Assembly: GCA_017987115.1 (NCBI GenBank)
Contig: JAGNUG010000033.1
Coordinates: 1 to 33,363, forward strand
DNA length: 33,363 bases
From: Flavobacteriales bacterium
Lineage (GTDB): Bacteria > Bacteroidota > Bacteroidia > Flavobacteriales_F > PHOS-HE28
Direction: 5' to 3'
The notes beneath the pieces are model-generated. The model ran no database searches and was not told where the DNA came from. It worked only from the letters and a program-made list of their open reading frames with translations. Position numbers and translations under genes: made by a program. Positions within the stretch are counted from its first letter, which is position 1. Each line of letters starts with the position of its first letter. Positions 9,011 to 17,728 of the stretch are shown here, one piece after another.

Positions 9011-12000
9011 ATGGAGAAATTCGTAGCAGATACCAAGCTGGTAAAAGTGGATTTCGACCCGTTCAATGGACCGGTGATCGAACGCATCTTACCAACCACG
9101 GAGGCGCAACGGGAAGTGTATGTCGCTTCCATTATGGGAGTGGATGCCAATTGCGCATACAATGAAAGTGTATCGTTGATCCTTACTGGCAACCTCGACC
9201 GTTCCTCGCTGGAAAGTGCACTGACCGATCTCGTTCAACGCCATGAAGCATTGCGGGCCGTTCTGAACACCAGCGGAACACGTACGATCGTGTTTGATAA
9301 AATTCCCTTGGCGATCGACTATTCTGAATTACACACGTTGAATTCAGAAGATCGTGGTAAAGCACTACAGGGCATCGCCGTTAAGGATATGACCACTCCG
9401 TTCGATCTGGTGAATGGTCCCTTGTTCCGTGTTTCGATCACCCGCACACGCACTGATGAACACGTGCTTCGACTGAGTGGACATCATATACTCATTGATG
9501 GTTGGAGCTTAGGTATAATGATGGCTGAGATCAGCGCATTATACAATGCACATAAGAACGGAGGAGTGCTTCAACTTCCGCCAGCCGTGCCTTTGAGCGA
9601 GTACGTATTGGCCACCATCGATTTTGCGAAGAGCACTGAACATGCTACGGTAGAGAAGTATTGGATGGATCTCTATAAAGGTCCCGTACCTCAAATGGAT
9701 CTGCCCGTTGATCGCTTGAGACCCAAACAAAAAACGTACAAAGGCAATCGCATCGATCTGGAAATGGCTCCGGAACTGGTGCGTGGATTGAAAGAGGTTG
9801 CCACACGGAATGGCGCAAGTTTCGTTACCACATTGCTCACTTCATTCGAGATCCTGCTATACAAACTAACAGGTGATAGCGACATCGTTGTGGGATTACC
9901 TGCAGCTGGCCAAAGCGACCTGGACATGAAGCACTTGGTCGGTCATTGCGTGAACTTGCTTGCCCTGCATAGCACGATCGAAGAGGCACGACCATTCGCC
10001 GAACATCTGAAAGCCCGTCGAACCGGAGTTCTGGATGCCTTCGATAATCAGAAATATACATTCGGAACCCTGTTGAACAAACTACGTGTACCGCGCGAAC
10101 CGGGGCGAATTCCACTGGCACCTGTGGTATTCAACATTGACATGAACATGGATGATGGCGTGGCGTTCGATGGCCTGGTCCATCGTTTTGAAAGTAACCC
10201 GCGCGCATTCGAGAATTTCGAATTGTTCCTGAACGCCACAGGCAAGGATGATCATCTGGTCCTTGAATGGAGTTACAATACCGACCTGTTCGACGCCGCG
10301 ACTATCCGGAGTTGGATGGACCAGTTCAGTGATCTCGTTGGTCAGATCAATCGTAGCTCCGGCTCACCAATTGCTGAATTGATCAACTATGTGGCAAACG
10401 AGCATAGAGGTGAGGCACCAAAGGCAGAGTGGATCGGGATCAAAACAGAGATCCCTCGTAATAAGAACATTGGACAATTATTCGATGAAGTGGTTGCAAA
10501 ATATGGTGATCGCATCGCGGTGGTCCTTGATCAGGAAACTACGACCTATACCTCACTTCAAACACGGGTAAACACACTTGCAGGTGCACTTCTCGCAGCT
10601 GGAGTTAAAGCCGGTGATCCCGTTGGACTTTGCACGGAGCGTTGCACCGATATGGTGGCCTCCATGATCGCGATCATGCGTTGCGGTGCGTCCTTCGTTC
10701 CCTTCGACCCCAGCTACCCTGCCGAACGTTTGGCGTTCATGTTCAAAGACACTTCCGTTAATGTCCTATTGACGCAACGTCAATTGAGAGATGCATTGCC
10801 GGCGCATACCGCACTGACCATATTCCTGGAGGATATTCGAGATACGGACCCAATTGCAACGACACCGATCGGCGAAGATGGATCCGCTGCTTACATCATG
10901 TATACAAGTGGTTCAACAGGTCAGCCCAAGGGGGTCATCGTACCTCAGCGTGCGATCATCCGTTTGGTGCGTAACCAGAACTATTTGGATTTCGGTCCGG
11001 ACATTTCATTTCTGCAACTCTCCAATGTATCATTCGATGCTTCAACATTGGAGCTTTGGGGTGCATTGCTGAATGGAGGAAAATTGGTCCTTCAACCGCA
11101 ACAAAAGCCGACATTGCTGGAGATCGTTGAAACTATAAAGCAACACAATGTCACTTCCGTGTGGTTCACTGCTGGGCTATTCAACCTGATGGTGGATGAA
11201 CATGTCGAAAAGCTGAAGGGACTGAAACACATCCTTACAGGTGGTGATGTTCTTAGCGTTCCGCATGTTACGCGCGCACTACGTGTTGTTGGCCCCGGTG
11301 TATTGATCAATGGCTACGGACCAACCGAGAATACGACATTCACCTGTTGCTATGTGATCAACGATGAAACTTCCATACGAGGTGGAGTTCCGATCGGCAA
11401 AGCATTGAACAACACCACGGTCCATATCCTGAATGGTGATATGAAACCAGTTGGCATTGGCGATAAAGGCGAATTGTATGCTGGAGGTGATGGTGTGGCA
11501 CTTGGCTATTGGAAAAGACCGGATCTTACGGAAGAACGTTTCGTTAATGATCCTTTCAGCAAAGAACCCGGCGCTAAGTTGTACAGGACCGGTGATCTTG
11601 TCCGATGGTTGGCTGATGGCAACGTAGAATTCATAGGCCGCACCGATGACCAAGTGAAAGTGCGTGGTTTCCGCGTGGAATTAGGAGAGATCGAAAATGC
11701 GATCGGCACACATGCAGACGTGAAGGATAATGTGGTCATGGTGCGAAGCGATATGCCCGGCGCGAAGCAATTGGTCGCCTACCTCGTGCCAAAGGCCATT
11801 GAGGGTATTGAACAGGCCGTCGATGCCCAAGAGGAATTGATCGCTAATGTTCGCGAACACTTACGTGACAGCTTGCCCGGGCACATGATACCTACCGCAT
11901 TCATGGTCTTACCTGGTTTTGCGCTCAACGCTAACGGCAAGGTTGATAAACGCGCATTACCGGTTCCGGAACTGCGTTCACAAACAATGCACGCACAATA

Positions 12001-12976
12001 TGTTGCGCCCCGTGATCCACAAGAAACTGCGTTGGCCACGATCTGGGGTAGATTGCTTGGTGTTAAGCGTATCGGCGTTCACGATAATTTCTTTGATGTT
12101 GGTGGACACTCATTGATCGGGATCCAATTGTTAGCTCAGGTGGAGGAACGGTTCGGTATTTCGCTGGCTTTGAATTCACTGTTCCAGGCTCCTACCATCG
12201 CGACGTTCTCTAAACTATTGGGTACTTCTGGAGCCAATATGAAATGGACCAGTTTATCTGCCATTCAGCCGGAAGGTGATCGTATTCCTTTCTTCTGTGT
12301 GAATGGCGATGAGGCGAACCACTTCATTCCTAGATACCTCGGAAACGACCAACCATTCTATGGTTTCGCGCACCAAGGCGAGGACGGATCGCCAATGGAA
12401 TATACAACGGTGGAGGACATCGCGAAGCATTTCATTGACGAGATGAGGTCCGTACACCCGATCGGCCCCTACTTGCTGAGTGGTTATTCATTTGGGGGAA
12501 TAGTTGCCTACGAAATGGCTTGCCAACTTGCCGCCGAAGGACATGAAGTTCCATTGCTGGCCATGTTCGACACGTATGCTCCGGAGGATTATATCGCAGT
12601 TATGCGACAAGAGGAAAAGGTATACGAACCAATGAAGCGAGTGGTCATGCGCCAACTCGTGAAACGTGAACAGACCAAGGGACGCATCGTGACTCCGAAA
12701 TTGCGCCACTTCCATATCATTGATACGTACGATAAAGCCTTGCAGATCTACACCCCAAAATTGTATAATGGCCCTGTAACCGTATTCAAAGCTCAAAAGA
12801 GTCCAGGATCATTGGATATGGGATGGGCTAAATTGGTCAAGGGGCCTTTGCATCTGCACGAACTACCGGGCGACCACTATAGCTTGATCAAAGACCCTGA
12901 GGTGAAACAACTCGTAAAGGAACTCTCCATCAGCATTGACCTTGCGGTAAGTAAGCATGCGGTAGAAGCGGTATAG
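9011..12976 (+). CDS. Terminal NRPS module with thioesterase (C-A-PCP-TE)
   Basis: A 1321-residue NRPS starting 12 bases after the preceding megasynthase, so surely co-transcribed. The condensation domain (about 25-450) has an intact HHILIDG (His158, His159, Asp163). Its start, PTTEAQREVY, is of the kind I associate with C domains following PKS aminotransferases. The adenylation domain (about 490-985) has YTSGSTGQPKG at 631, NGYGPTEN at 767 and Lys977 in NANGKVDKRALP. Its pocket reads D676 A677 L680 W718 L742 G744 G768 T776 F777 K977, i.e. DALWLGGTFK, close to the known Val code DAFWIGGTFK. The PCP carries Ser1034 (VGGHSL). A type I thioesterase closes the protein: Ser1160 in GYSFGG, Asp1187, His1289 in PGDHYS. 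It should accept the beta-amino-acyl chain, add one hydrophobic (Val-like) residue and release the product by hydrolysis or cyclisation. No epimerase or methyltransferase is present. Substrate calls are inference from pocket residues. Confidence 0.95.
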   Translation: MEKFVADTKLVKVDFDPFNGPVIERILPTTEAQREVYVASIMGVDANCAYNESVSLILTGNLDRSSLESALTDLVQRHEALRAVLNTSGTRTIVFDKIPLAIDYSELHTLNSEDRGKALQGIAVKDMTTPFDLVNGPLFRVSITRTRTDEHVLRLSGHHILIDGWSLGIMMAEISALYNAHKNGGVLQLPPAVPLSEYVLATIDFAKSTEHATVEKYWMDLYKGPVPQMDLPVDRLRPKQKTYKGNRIDLEMAPELVRGLKEVATRNGASFVTTLLTSFEILLYKLTGDSDIVVGLPAAGQSDLDMKHLVGHCVNLLALHSTIEEARPFAEHLKARRTGVLDAFDNQKYTFGTLLNKLRVPREPGRIPLAPVVFNIDMNMDDGVAFDGLVHRFESNPRAFENFELFLNATGKDDHLVLEWSYNTDLFDAATIRSWMDQFSDLVGQINRSSGSPIAELINYVANEHRGEAPKAEWIGIKTEIPRNKNIGQLFDEVVAKYGDRIAVVLDQETTTYTSLQTRVNTLAGALLAAGVKAGDPVGLCTERCTDMVASMIAIMRCGASFVPFDPSYPAERLAFMFKDTSVNVLLTQRQLRDALPAHTALTIFLEDIRDTDPIATTPIGEDGSAAYIMYTSGSTGQPKGVIVPQRAIIRLVRNQNYLDFGPDISFLQLSNVSFDASTLELWGALLNGGKLVLQPQQKPTLLEIVETIKQHNVTSVWFTAGLFNLMVDEHVEKLKGLKHILTGGDVLSVPHVTRALRVVGPGVLINGYGPTENTTFTCCYVINDETSIRGGVPIGKALNNTTVHILNGDMKPVGIGDKGELYAGGDGVALGYWKRPDLTEERFVNDPFSKEPGAKLYRTGDLVRWLADGNVEFIGRTDDQVKVRGFRVELGEIENAIGTHADVKDNVVMVRSDMPGAKQLVAYLVPKAIEGIEQAVDAQEELIANVREHLRDSLPGHMIPTAFMVLPGFALNANGKVDKRALPVPELRSQTMHAQYVAPRDPQETALATIWGRLLGVKRIGVHDNFFDVGGHSLIGIQLLAQVEERFGISLALNSLFQAPTIATFSKLLGTSGANMKWTSLSAIQPEGDRIPFFCVNGDEANHFIPRYLGNDQPFYGFAHQGEDGSPMEYTTVEDIAKHFIDEMRSVHPIGPYLLSGYSFGGIVAYEMACQLAAEGHEVPLLAMFDTYAPEDYIAVMRQEEKVYEPMKRVVMRQLVKREQTKGRIVTPKLRHFHIIDTYDKALQIYTPKLYNGPVTVFKAQKSPGSLDMGWAKLVKGPLHLHELPGDHYSLIKDPEVKQLVKELSISIDLAVSKHAVEAV

Positions 12977-13061
12977 TGCTCGATCGCTCGTCGATAATGA
13001 TCACTTTGTTGATCCGGCGGTCATAATTCACGTACTCATTTTTTGTTCTTGCTTTGTATCC

Positions 13062-13850
13062 ATGTCCAGTGTTGGTCGATCGTTGGTGGTGCGTTGTGAG
13101 CCTGTAGAAGTGCATGCTTTAGACGAGACAGAACCAGCCACTTTGGATCCAGGTGTAGTACATGCTTGGTTCGCTACCATGGACCAGTTAAGCAACAAGG
13201 CCGAACATTATTGGGAGTTACTCGATCCGGCCGAACGAGCGCGAGCTGAACGGTTCCGCTTCGAGAAGGATAAGGAGCGGTTCGTGTTAGGACATGGCTG
13301 GCTCCGTGAACTTCTTGGAGTTTATCTGGAACTCGACCCTGCCTTGGTTGTAATGGAACGCGGTGACTTCGGTAAACCGTTCCTTGCAAAAAGCCGATTG
13401 CAATTCAATCTGAGCGACACAAAGGACGCCGTGTTCATCGCCTTTACATTGGGTAATGAGATCGGAGCGGACGTTGAGACGATGACCCGCAAAGTGGATC
13501 ATGCGTCCGTCAGTGAATATTACTTCACCCCGGAAGAGATCGTGGATATGTCGAAAGCACCCGATGCGAAACGTCGATTTCTTGAACTTTGGACACGCAA
13601 AGAAGCAGTCTTAAAGGCGAGTGGCGTGGGTATCATGGATGACCTTGGTGTTCTGCGAGTGGACGCATCAGTGAATAACAACACCATCACACACGAAGTA
13701 TTCGTTGAAATGGCTTCTTTGGAATATCATGTGCGTACTTGGCATATCGGAAAGGAGCATTTGATCAGCTTGGCTTCACCGGTCAAACTGAAAGTTGTCA
13801 AACTGTTTTCCGTTCAGTCCCCTTCATCCTCACCCCAGAATCGCGGGTGA
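13062..13850 (+). CDS. Sfp-type 4'-phosphopantetheinyl transferase
   Basis: This 262-residue protein should transfer phosphopantetheine from CoA to carrier-protein serines (here Ser549, Ser1557 and Ser1034 of the two megasynthases). The central FNLSDTKDAV, the metal-binding GADVE (Asp137, Glu139) and WTRKEAVLKASG (Trp177, Lys180, Glu181, Lys185) are the family signatures. The length suits the two-half Sfp/Gsp class. It starts 85 bases after the second megasynthase on the same strand, which suggests a dedicated activator. The gap holds no clear terminator or promoter, so it may be in the same transcript. Its last 37 bases overlap the 3' end of the convergent helicase gene, and the Ser-rich C-terminal tail lies in that overlap. 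Confidence 0.93.
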   Translation: MSSVGRSLVVRCEPVEVHALDETEPATLDPGVVHAWFATMDQLSNKAEHYWELLDPAERARAERFRFEKDKERFVLGHGWLRELLGVYLELDPALVVMERGDFGKPFLAKSRLQFNLSDTKDAVFIAFTLGNEIGADVETMTRKVDHASVSEYYFTPEEIVDMSKAPDAKRRFLELWTRKEAVLKASGVGIMDDLGVLRVDASVNNNTITHEVFVEMASLEYHVRTWHIGKEHLISLASPVKLKVVKLFSVQSPSSSPQNRG

Positions 13851-15202
13851 AAATTTAGTAAGTACAGTTTCTGGGTAGCACGTGTTATTGCGGTATATAG
13901 CCACCGTACATATTCGGTATCGATCATTTCTTCGGTCACATACCCTTGGTCAACGAATACCGTATTCCATTGGCCACCTTGTGCTTTGTGGGCGGTAACG
14001 GCATATGCGTACTTCACTTGCAAGGCGTTGGCATAAGGGTCCTGTTTCAGGAATTTGAAGCGACCACTTTTAGTCGTCTCGCTACACTCGGCCATTACTG
14101 CATTGCTGAGTTCGCGCATGCGAATGCCTGGTAATGCGGGACCTTCGGTTGAAAGTGTATCCACGATCACCTTTACGTCCAGCTCCCGTTCTTCCGTGCT
14201 GTTCCACCAACCGACCGTAATGTCCATGAAACGCAATCCGTAACGTTCCTCGGTCCCATGGATCTGTTTTACCAAGATGGGTTCACCGTTTGCAATCAGC
14301 TCGTTCTTTCCGTTCTTACCCGCCCAGAAATAGTTGTTCTTCACCACCATTAAACGATCGGCCGGACACAACTCCTCTTCATACCCGTAAATGCGGGCGC
14401 GCACCTGTTGTCCGTATTGGTAAGCACGCTTATTGGATCTGCAGATCACACATACCTCATCGGCGCCGTCACGATCATAAGCCGTTTCCAAAGCATCCTC
14501 CAGATCAAACCCATCGATCCTCGTTACGTCTTCTGTTCCGGTGATGAACTGCGGCATAGGGCTTTCATCCGTAAGAATTCCACGCAATGCTGTGGCATTC
14601 ACCAGTATGCCACTATCCTCAGATTGACGAACTACATCGGTGAGTTCAACGGATCCGGCCAAAAGGCCCATTCCCCGAAGATGTTTGATGTCAAGCGCAG
14701 GGCTATGATCACTTCCGACCGGAGGCAATTGAGCTGGATCACCGATCAACAACAGCTTGCAATTATGACCACTGAAAACATGCTCGAACAAATCGCTCAA
14801 GAGGTCCCTGTCACCAAAAAGTCCTTCCCCCCCACCCTGGCCGATCATGGATGCTTCATCAACTACGAACAATGCCGCACTGTCCTTGTTGGCTGCTACC
14901 GTCATTCCCCCGTTGCCGCCGTCATCATCGCCTGCCACACGGTAGATCCGCCGATGGATAGTGCTTGCTGATGCATGCGCATAGCCACTCAACACTTTCG
15001 CTGCTCTACCCGTCGGAGCCAACAGAACGACCGGTCGTTTCTCTCTGGCCAGAACTTTCACCAACGCACCGACCAACGTGGTTTTTCCCGTACCTGCGTA
15101 ACCTTTCAGCACCAATGTGGCTTGATCACGATCACTCAGGATCAAGCGTTCCAACGCATCAATGGCGCGTTCCTGCCCATCCGTTGGCGTATGGCCCAGC
15201 AT
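13814..15202 (-). CDS. ATP-dependent RecD-like DNA helicase (superfamily 1)
   Basis: An SF1 helicase with Walker A GYAGTGKTT (about residues 34-42), Walker B VVDEAS, motif III LIGDPAQLPPVGSD, and a C-terminal UvrD_C_2-type domain with AVTAHKAQGGQW and YTAITRATQKL. This is the stand-alone RecD-like/exonuclease V alpha-type helicase common in Bacteroidota. There is no RecB or RecC nearby, so it is not assigned to RecBCD. I chose the ATG at 15202 (462 residues), because the 47 residues gained from an upstream ATG at 15343 look non-conserved and a perfect TACATTTG box lies between the two. The longer form is possible. The gene converges on the PPTase gene with a 37-base overlap, and diverges from the small membrane protein gene at 15456. 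Confidence 0.88.
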   Translation of the reverse strand: MLGHTPTDGQERAIDALERLILSDRDQATLVLKGYAGTGKTTLVGALVKVLAREKRPVVLLAPTGRAAKVLSGYAHASASTIHRRIYRVAGDDDGGNGGMTVAANKDSAALFVVDEASMIGQGGGEGLFGDRDLLSDLFEHVFSGHNCKLLLIGDPAQLPPVGSDHSPALDIKHLRGMGLLAGSVELTDVVRQSEDSGILVNATALRGILTDESPMPQFITGTEDVTRIDGFDLEDALETAYDRDGADEVCVICRSNKRAYQYGQQVRARIYGYEEELCPADRLMVVKNNYFWAGKNGKNELIANGEPILVKQIHGTEERYGLRFMDITVGWWNSTEERELDVKVIVDTLSTEGPALPGIRMRELSNAVMAECSETTKSGRFKFLKQDPYANALQVKYAYAVTAHKAQGGQWNTVFVDQGYVTEEMIDTEYVRWLYTAITRATQKLYLLNFHPRFWGEDEGD

Positions 15203-15305
15203 ATCTCGGAGACTTGTGGCTAGTGTGGACAGTTTTGATGTATTGGGGGATGGAGAATGATGAACTGGGGAGATCGATACTTTCGAGATCCGGTGTAGTT
15301 CTTGG

Positions 15306-15313
15306 CAAATGTA
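15306..15313 (-). promoter_or_regulatory. Candidate -7 box for the helicase gene
   Basis: On the minus strand this reads TACATTTG, a perfect TAnnTTTG. It lies inside the N-terminal extension of the longest helicase frame. If used, transcription starts near 15300 and translation must start at 15202 with a leader of about 100 bases. No good TTG -33 element is visible. Confidence 0.35.
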
Positions 15314-15455
15314 GGTTTGAGAAACAAGGAATATAACCATCATCCCTCGTTCTCAACAGTAGCTATGTATCGGGATCCTCTAATGCTGGGTTGCTGCCGT
15401 GGTCGCGGGGCCACTGTTCCTTAGCGCCTTTTACCTTTACTTTGACGACTGAAAA

Positions 15456-15767
15456 ATGAAACGCTACGCACGATATGGATTACCCGTACTACTGACCATG
15501 GTAGGCGGTGCGCTGCTTATCGTGGGGTTGATGCAAGGTCGTTCGGCGTCGATGCTCGTTGGAGCTTCGCTGGCCTTAGCGGCTGGTCTCACAGCATTCG
15601 CTCTTCAGGCGGAGATCATTACTAAACGAACAGGAGCCATCCTTGGGTTTCTGTTCCTATTCGCGGCCGGAGTCCTCGCCTTACGGAATTATCTATCCGA
15701 AAAACGGACGGCGATCCTGGAACGTGATCCAATTGGTTCTTATACCGAGATGCCTTTGCGATCATGA
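15456..15767 (+). CDS. Small three-helix membrane protein, function unknown
   Basis: A 103-residue protein with three likely transmembrane helices: about 8-26 (GLPVLLTMVGGALLIVGLM), 31-50 and 60-78 (GAILGFLFLFAAGVLAL). A basic N-terminus (MKRYARYG) suggests the first residues face the cytoplasm. I do not recognise a family. It overlaps the next gene by four bases (ATGA), so the two are probably translationally coupled in an operon with DUF3822, rsmD and perhaps coaD. A near-consensus -7 box, TACCTTTA at 15432-15439, sits 16 bases before the ATG. Confidence 0.75.
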   Translation: MKRYARYGLPVLLTMVGGALLIVGLMQGRSASMLVGASLALAAGLTAFALQAEIITKRTGAILGFLFLFAAGVLALRNYLSEKRTAILERDPIGSYTEMPLRS

Positions 15768-16579
15768 CCGCTATCATTGCGCCTTTACTAACGCACTTTC
15801 GAAGTGGTACGTATGATCGATCGCGGGAACGCGCATACCATTTGAGCGTGGTGCTTGGTGAAGGCGTTTGTGCATGGGCGGTGCATGCTATTTCAAATGG
15901 TGATCCTGTAGCACTAGCTTGGGGCGCTGGTGACCTGGCGCTGAAAGATCATCGCCTACCCGAGCACCCGGTTACAGTGAGCTATGTGGCATTGCCTGAA
16001 TGGAGCACATTGATTCCGGATGCGGCTCTGGTGGCGGATACCGAAGCACAGCACCTTTCTCTTGTACATGGCAATGCTCAGAAAGGGAAGATCCGAACGG
16101 AGCCTGTTCGCTTGCTCGGCGCAACATGTATTTATTCGTGCTACGCTCAGACCGAAAAGACTTTGTTGGAACTCTACGCAAATGCACGCCCGTTGCCGTT
16201 GCGTTCGATCCTGGTACGCGGAGTGCTTTCGCGCTCTTCATCCAAGCCGTCGGTCCTACTGCACAAAGGTGCCGATCGAACAGAGATCGCCATTGCCTAT
16301 GGCAACCATCTGTTGCTCTGCAATTCGTTTCCCGTGCACACTTCAGAGGATCTATTGTATTTCACACTGCTTGCGGTCGAGCGAACGGGTCACTCACCAG
16401 CAGATATTGACCTGTTCCATGGGGGTACGCACTTGAGTACGAACGACCGGGAACTCCTCGCCAAGTATTTCAAACACCTGAAAAGCGCTGTGTTGGAACC
16501 ATTCCCTGACCCAGTTTCCAAAGAGGATCCTGCTGATCGATTGCTGGCCGCATTCGAGCAATTCGCATGCGTGTCGTAG
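15764..16579 (+). CDS. DUF3822 family protein
   Basis: A 271-residue cytoplasmic protein without a signal peptide or membrane helices. Sequence style and position directly before rsmD match DUF3822, a Bacteroidota family of unknown function predicted to have an actin/hexokinase-like fold. Motifs such as HLSVVLGEG near the start, LLCNSFPVHTSEDLLYF and DIDLFHGG support this, although the family call is from memory. Its start overlaps the preceding gene by four bases, and its end overlaps rsmD by 13, so it is tightly coupled to rRNA methylation genes. No enzymatic role can be read from the sequence. Confidence 0.75.
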   Translation: MTAIIAPLLTHFRSGTYDRSRERAYHLSVVLGEGVCAWAVHAISNGDPVALAWGAGDLALKDHRLPEHPVTVSYVALPEWSTLIPDAALVADTEAQHLSLVHGNAQKGKIRTEPVRLLGATCIYSCYAQTEKTLLELYANARPLPLRSILVRGVLSRSSSKPSVLLHKGADRTEIAIAYGNHLLLCNSFPVHTSEDLLYFTLLAVERTGHSPADIDLFHGGTHLSTNDRELLAKYFKHLKSAVLEPFPDPVSKEDPADRLLAAFEQFACVS

Positions 16580-17130
16580 GAGGTAAATACCGCAACAGAC
16601 GCATTGTTCCGCCTCAAGGGATAGATGCGCGCCCGACTACTGATTTTGCAAAAGAGGGCTTGTTCAATGTGCTGCAACACAGTACGGCATTGGAAGAGAT
16701 CCGCGTTCTCGACCTCTTTGCCGGCACCGGAAGTATATCGCTCGAATTTCTTTCACGTGGCGCGGCCGAAGTGATCTCAGTAGAGCAGGAAAACAAGCTA
16801 TACGGTTTTATGCAACGCACCGCGAAAGAACTGAATGAATCGCATTGGCGCGCTGTGCGTAGCGACGTTTTTACGTTCCTCAATTCACATCGGGGACTTT
16901 ACGATATCGTTTTCGCTGATCCTCCATTCTATATGGAAAGGATCGAACGCATTCCGCAATTGGTCCTGGAGAATGGACTTCTAGGAACCGAAGGCCTTTT
17001 AATACTTGAGCACCACGACAAGATCAGTTTCAAAACATTGCAGGGCTACCAGAAAACCCGATCATACGGGATGATCGAGTTCAGTTTCTTTACACCTTCG
17101 GAGATCCAGAATGGATCTATTCCGAAGTAA
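16567..17130 (+). CDS. rsmD: 16S rRNA (guanine(966)-N2)-methyltransferase RsmD
   Basis: This 187-residue SAM-dependent methyltransferase modifies G966 of 16S rRNA in the 30S subunit. It begins with MRVVGGKYRNRRI, typical of the family, followed by RPTTDFAKEGLFNVL, the SAM-binding motif DLFAGTGSIS and the catalytic DPPF. The length matches known RsmD proteins. It overlaps the upstream DUF3822 gene by 13 bases and is followed 66 bases later by coaD, the usual rsmD-coaD pairing. Confidence 0.93.
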   Translation: MRVVGGKYRNRRIVPPQGIDARPTTDFAKEGLFNVLQHSTALEEIRVLDLFAGTGSISLEFLSRGAAEVISVEQENKLYGFMQRTAKELNESHWRAVRSDVFTFLNSHRGLYDIVFADPPFYMERIERIPQLVLENGLLGTEGLLILEHHDKISFKTLQGYQKTRSYGMIEFSFFTPSEIQNGSIPK

Positions 17131-17196
17131 CATGGTCGCTACGTCGACACGCGGTGCAGCTAAACCGTATTATTGCATATCTGATCGTCAATCAAC

Positions 17197-17652
17197 ATGA
17201 AAAGTCCGATCGCTGTTTTTCCAGGTACGTTCGATCCAATTACGGTCGGGCATGTGTCCATTGTATTGCGCGCTCTGCCGCTATTTGAGAAGATCGTTAT
17301 TGGAATGGGCGTTAACAATACGAAGAAGACCATGTTCGAAGCCGAACAACGGATCAAGTGGATACAGGAAGTTTTTGCCGAATACCCTCAAGTGGAGATC
17401 ATCTCCTTTGAAGGACTGACCGTGGAACTCTGTAAAAAGGTTGGGGCTTCGTTCATTCTGCGCGGCATCCGGAATAGTACGGATCATGGCTACGAGCGTA
17501 GTATCGCCTTAATGAACCGTTCCATTGCTAATGTGGAGACGATCTTCATGCCCTCAGCACCGGAACACGCACACATCAGCAGTACGATCGTACGGGAGCT
17601 ATACGCCAATAAGGCGGATATTTCAGCGTTGGTGCCTATGAAGGTTGAGTAA
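17197..17652 (+). CDS. coaD: Phosphopantetheine adenylyltransferase (CoA biosynthesis)
   Basis: This 151-residue enzyme makes dephospho-CoA from 4'-phosphopantetheine and ATP, the penultimate step of CoA synthesis. It shows the nucleotidyltransferase signature FPGTFDPITVGH near the start, LRGIRNSTDHGYE in the middle, and HISSTIVREL near the end. Length is normal. It follows rsmD, the common arrangement, so it is a housekeeping gene and not part of the upstream cluster, although CoA is the donor for the PPTase. A weak -7 box, TATTATTG at 17168-17175, precedes it. Confidence 0.94.
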   Translation: MKSPIAVFPGTFDPITVGHVSIVLRALPLFEKIVIGMGVNNTKKTMFEAEQRIKWIQEVFAEYPQVEIISFEGLTVELCKKVGASFILRGIRNSTDHGYERSIALMNRSIANVETIFMPSAPEHAHISSTIVRELYANKADISALVPMKVE

Positions 17653-17728
17653 TCGGTGTTCGCTGTTAGTAGTGTGGTCAAGATCATTCCGGTTCGATCT
17701 TTGCTTTCCCTATTCCACTTAAAACCCA

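Noticed and set aside
14408-14971. 187-codon plus-strand frame opposite the helicase
   Set aside because: The minus strand encodes the helicase motifs over the same bases; the plus frame is a shadow.
17197-17652. coaD as part of the biosynthetic cluster (supply of phosphopantetheine)
   Set aside because: The rsmD-coaD pair is a normal housekeeping order and several unrelated genes separate it from the PPTase.
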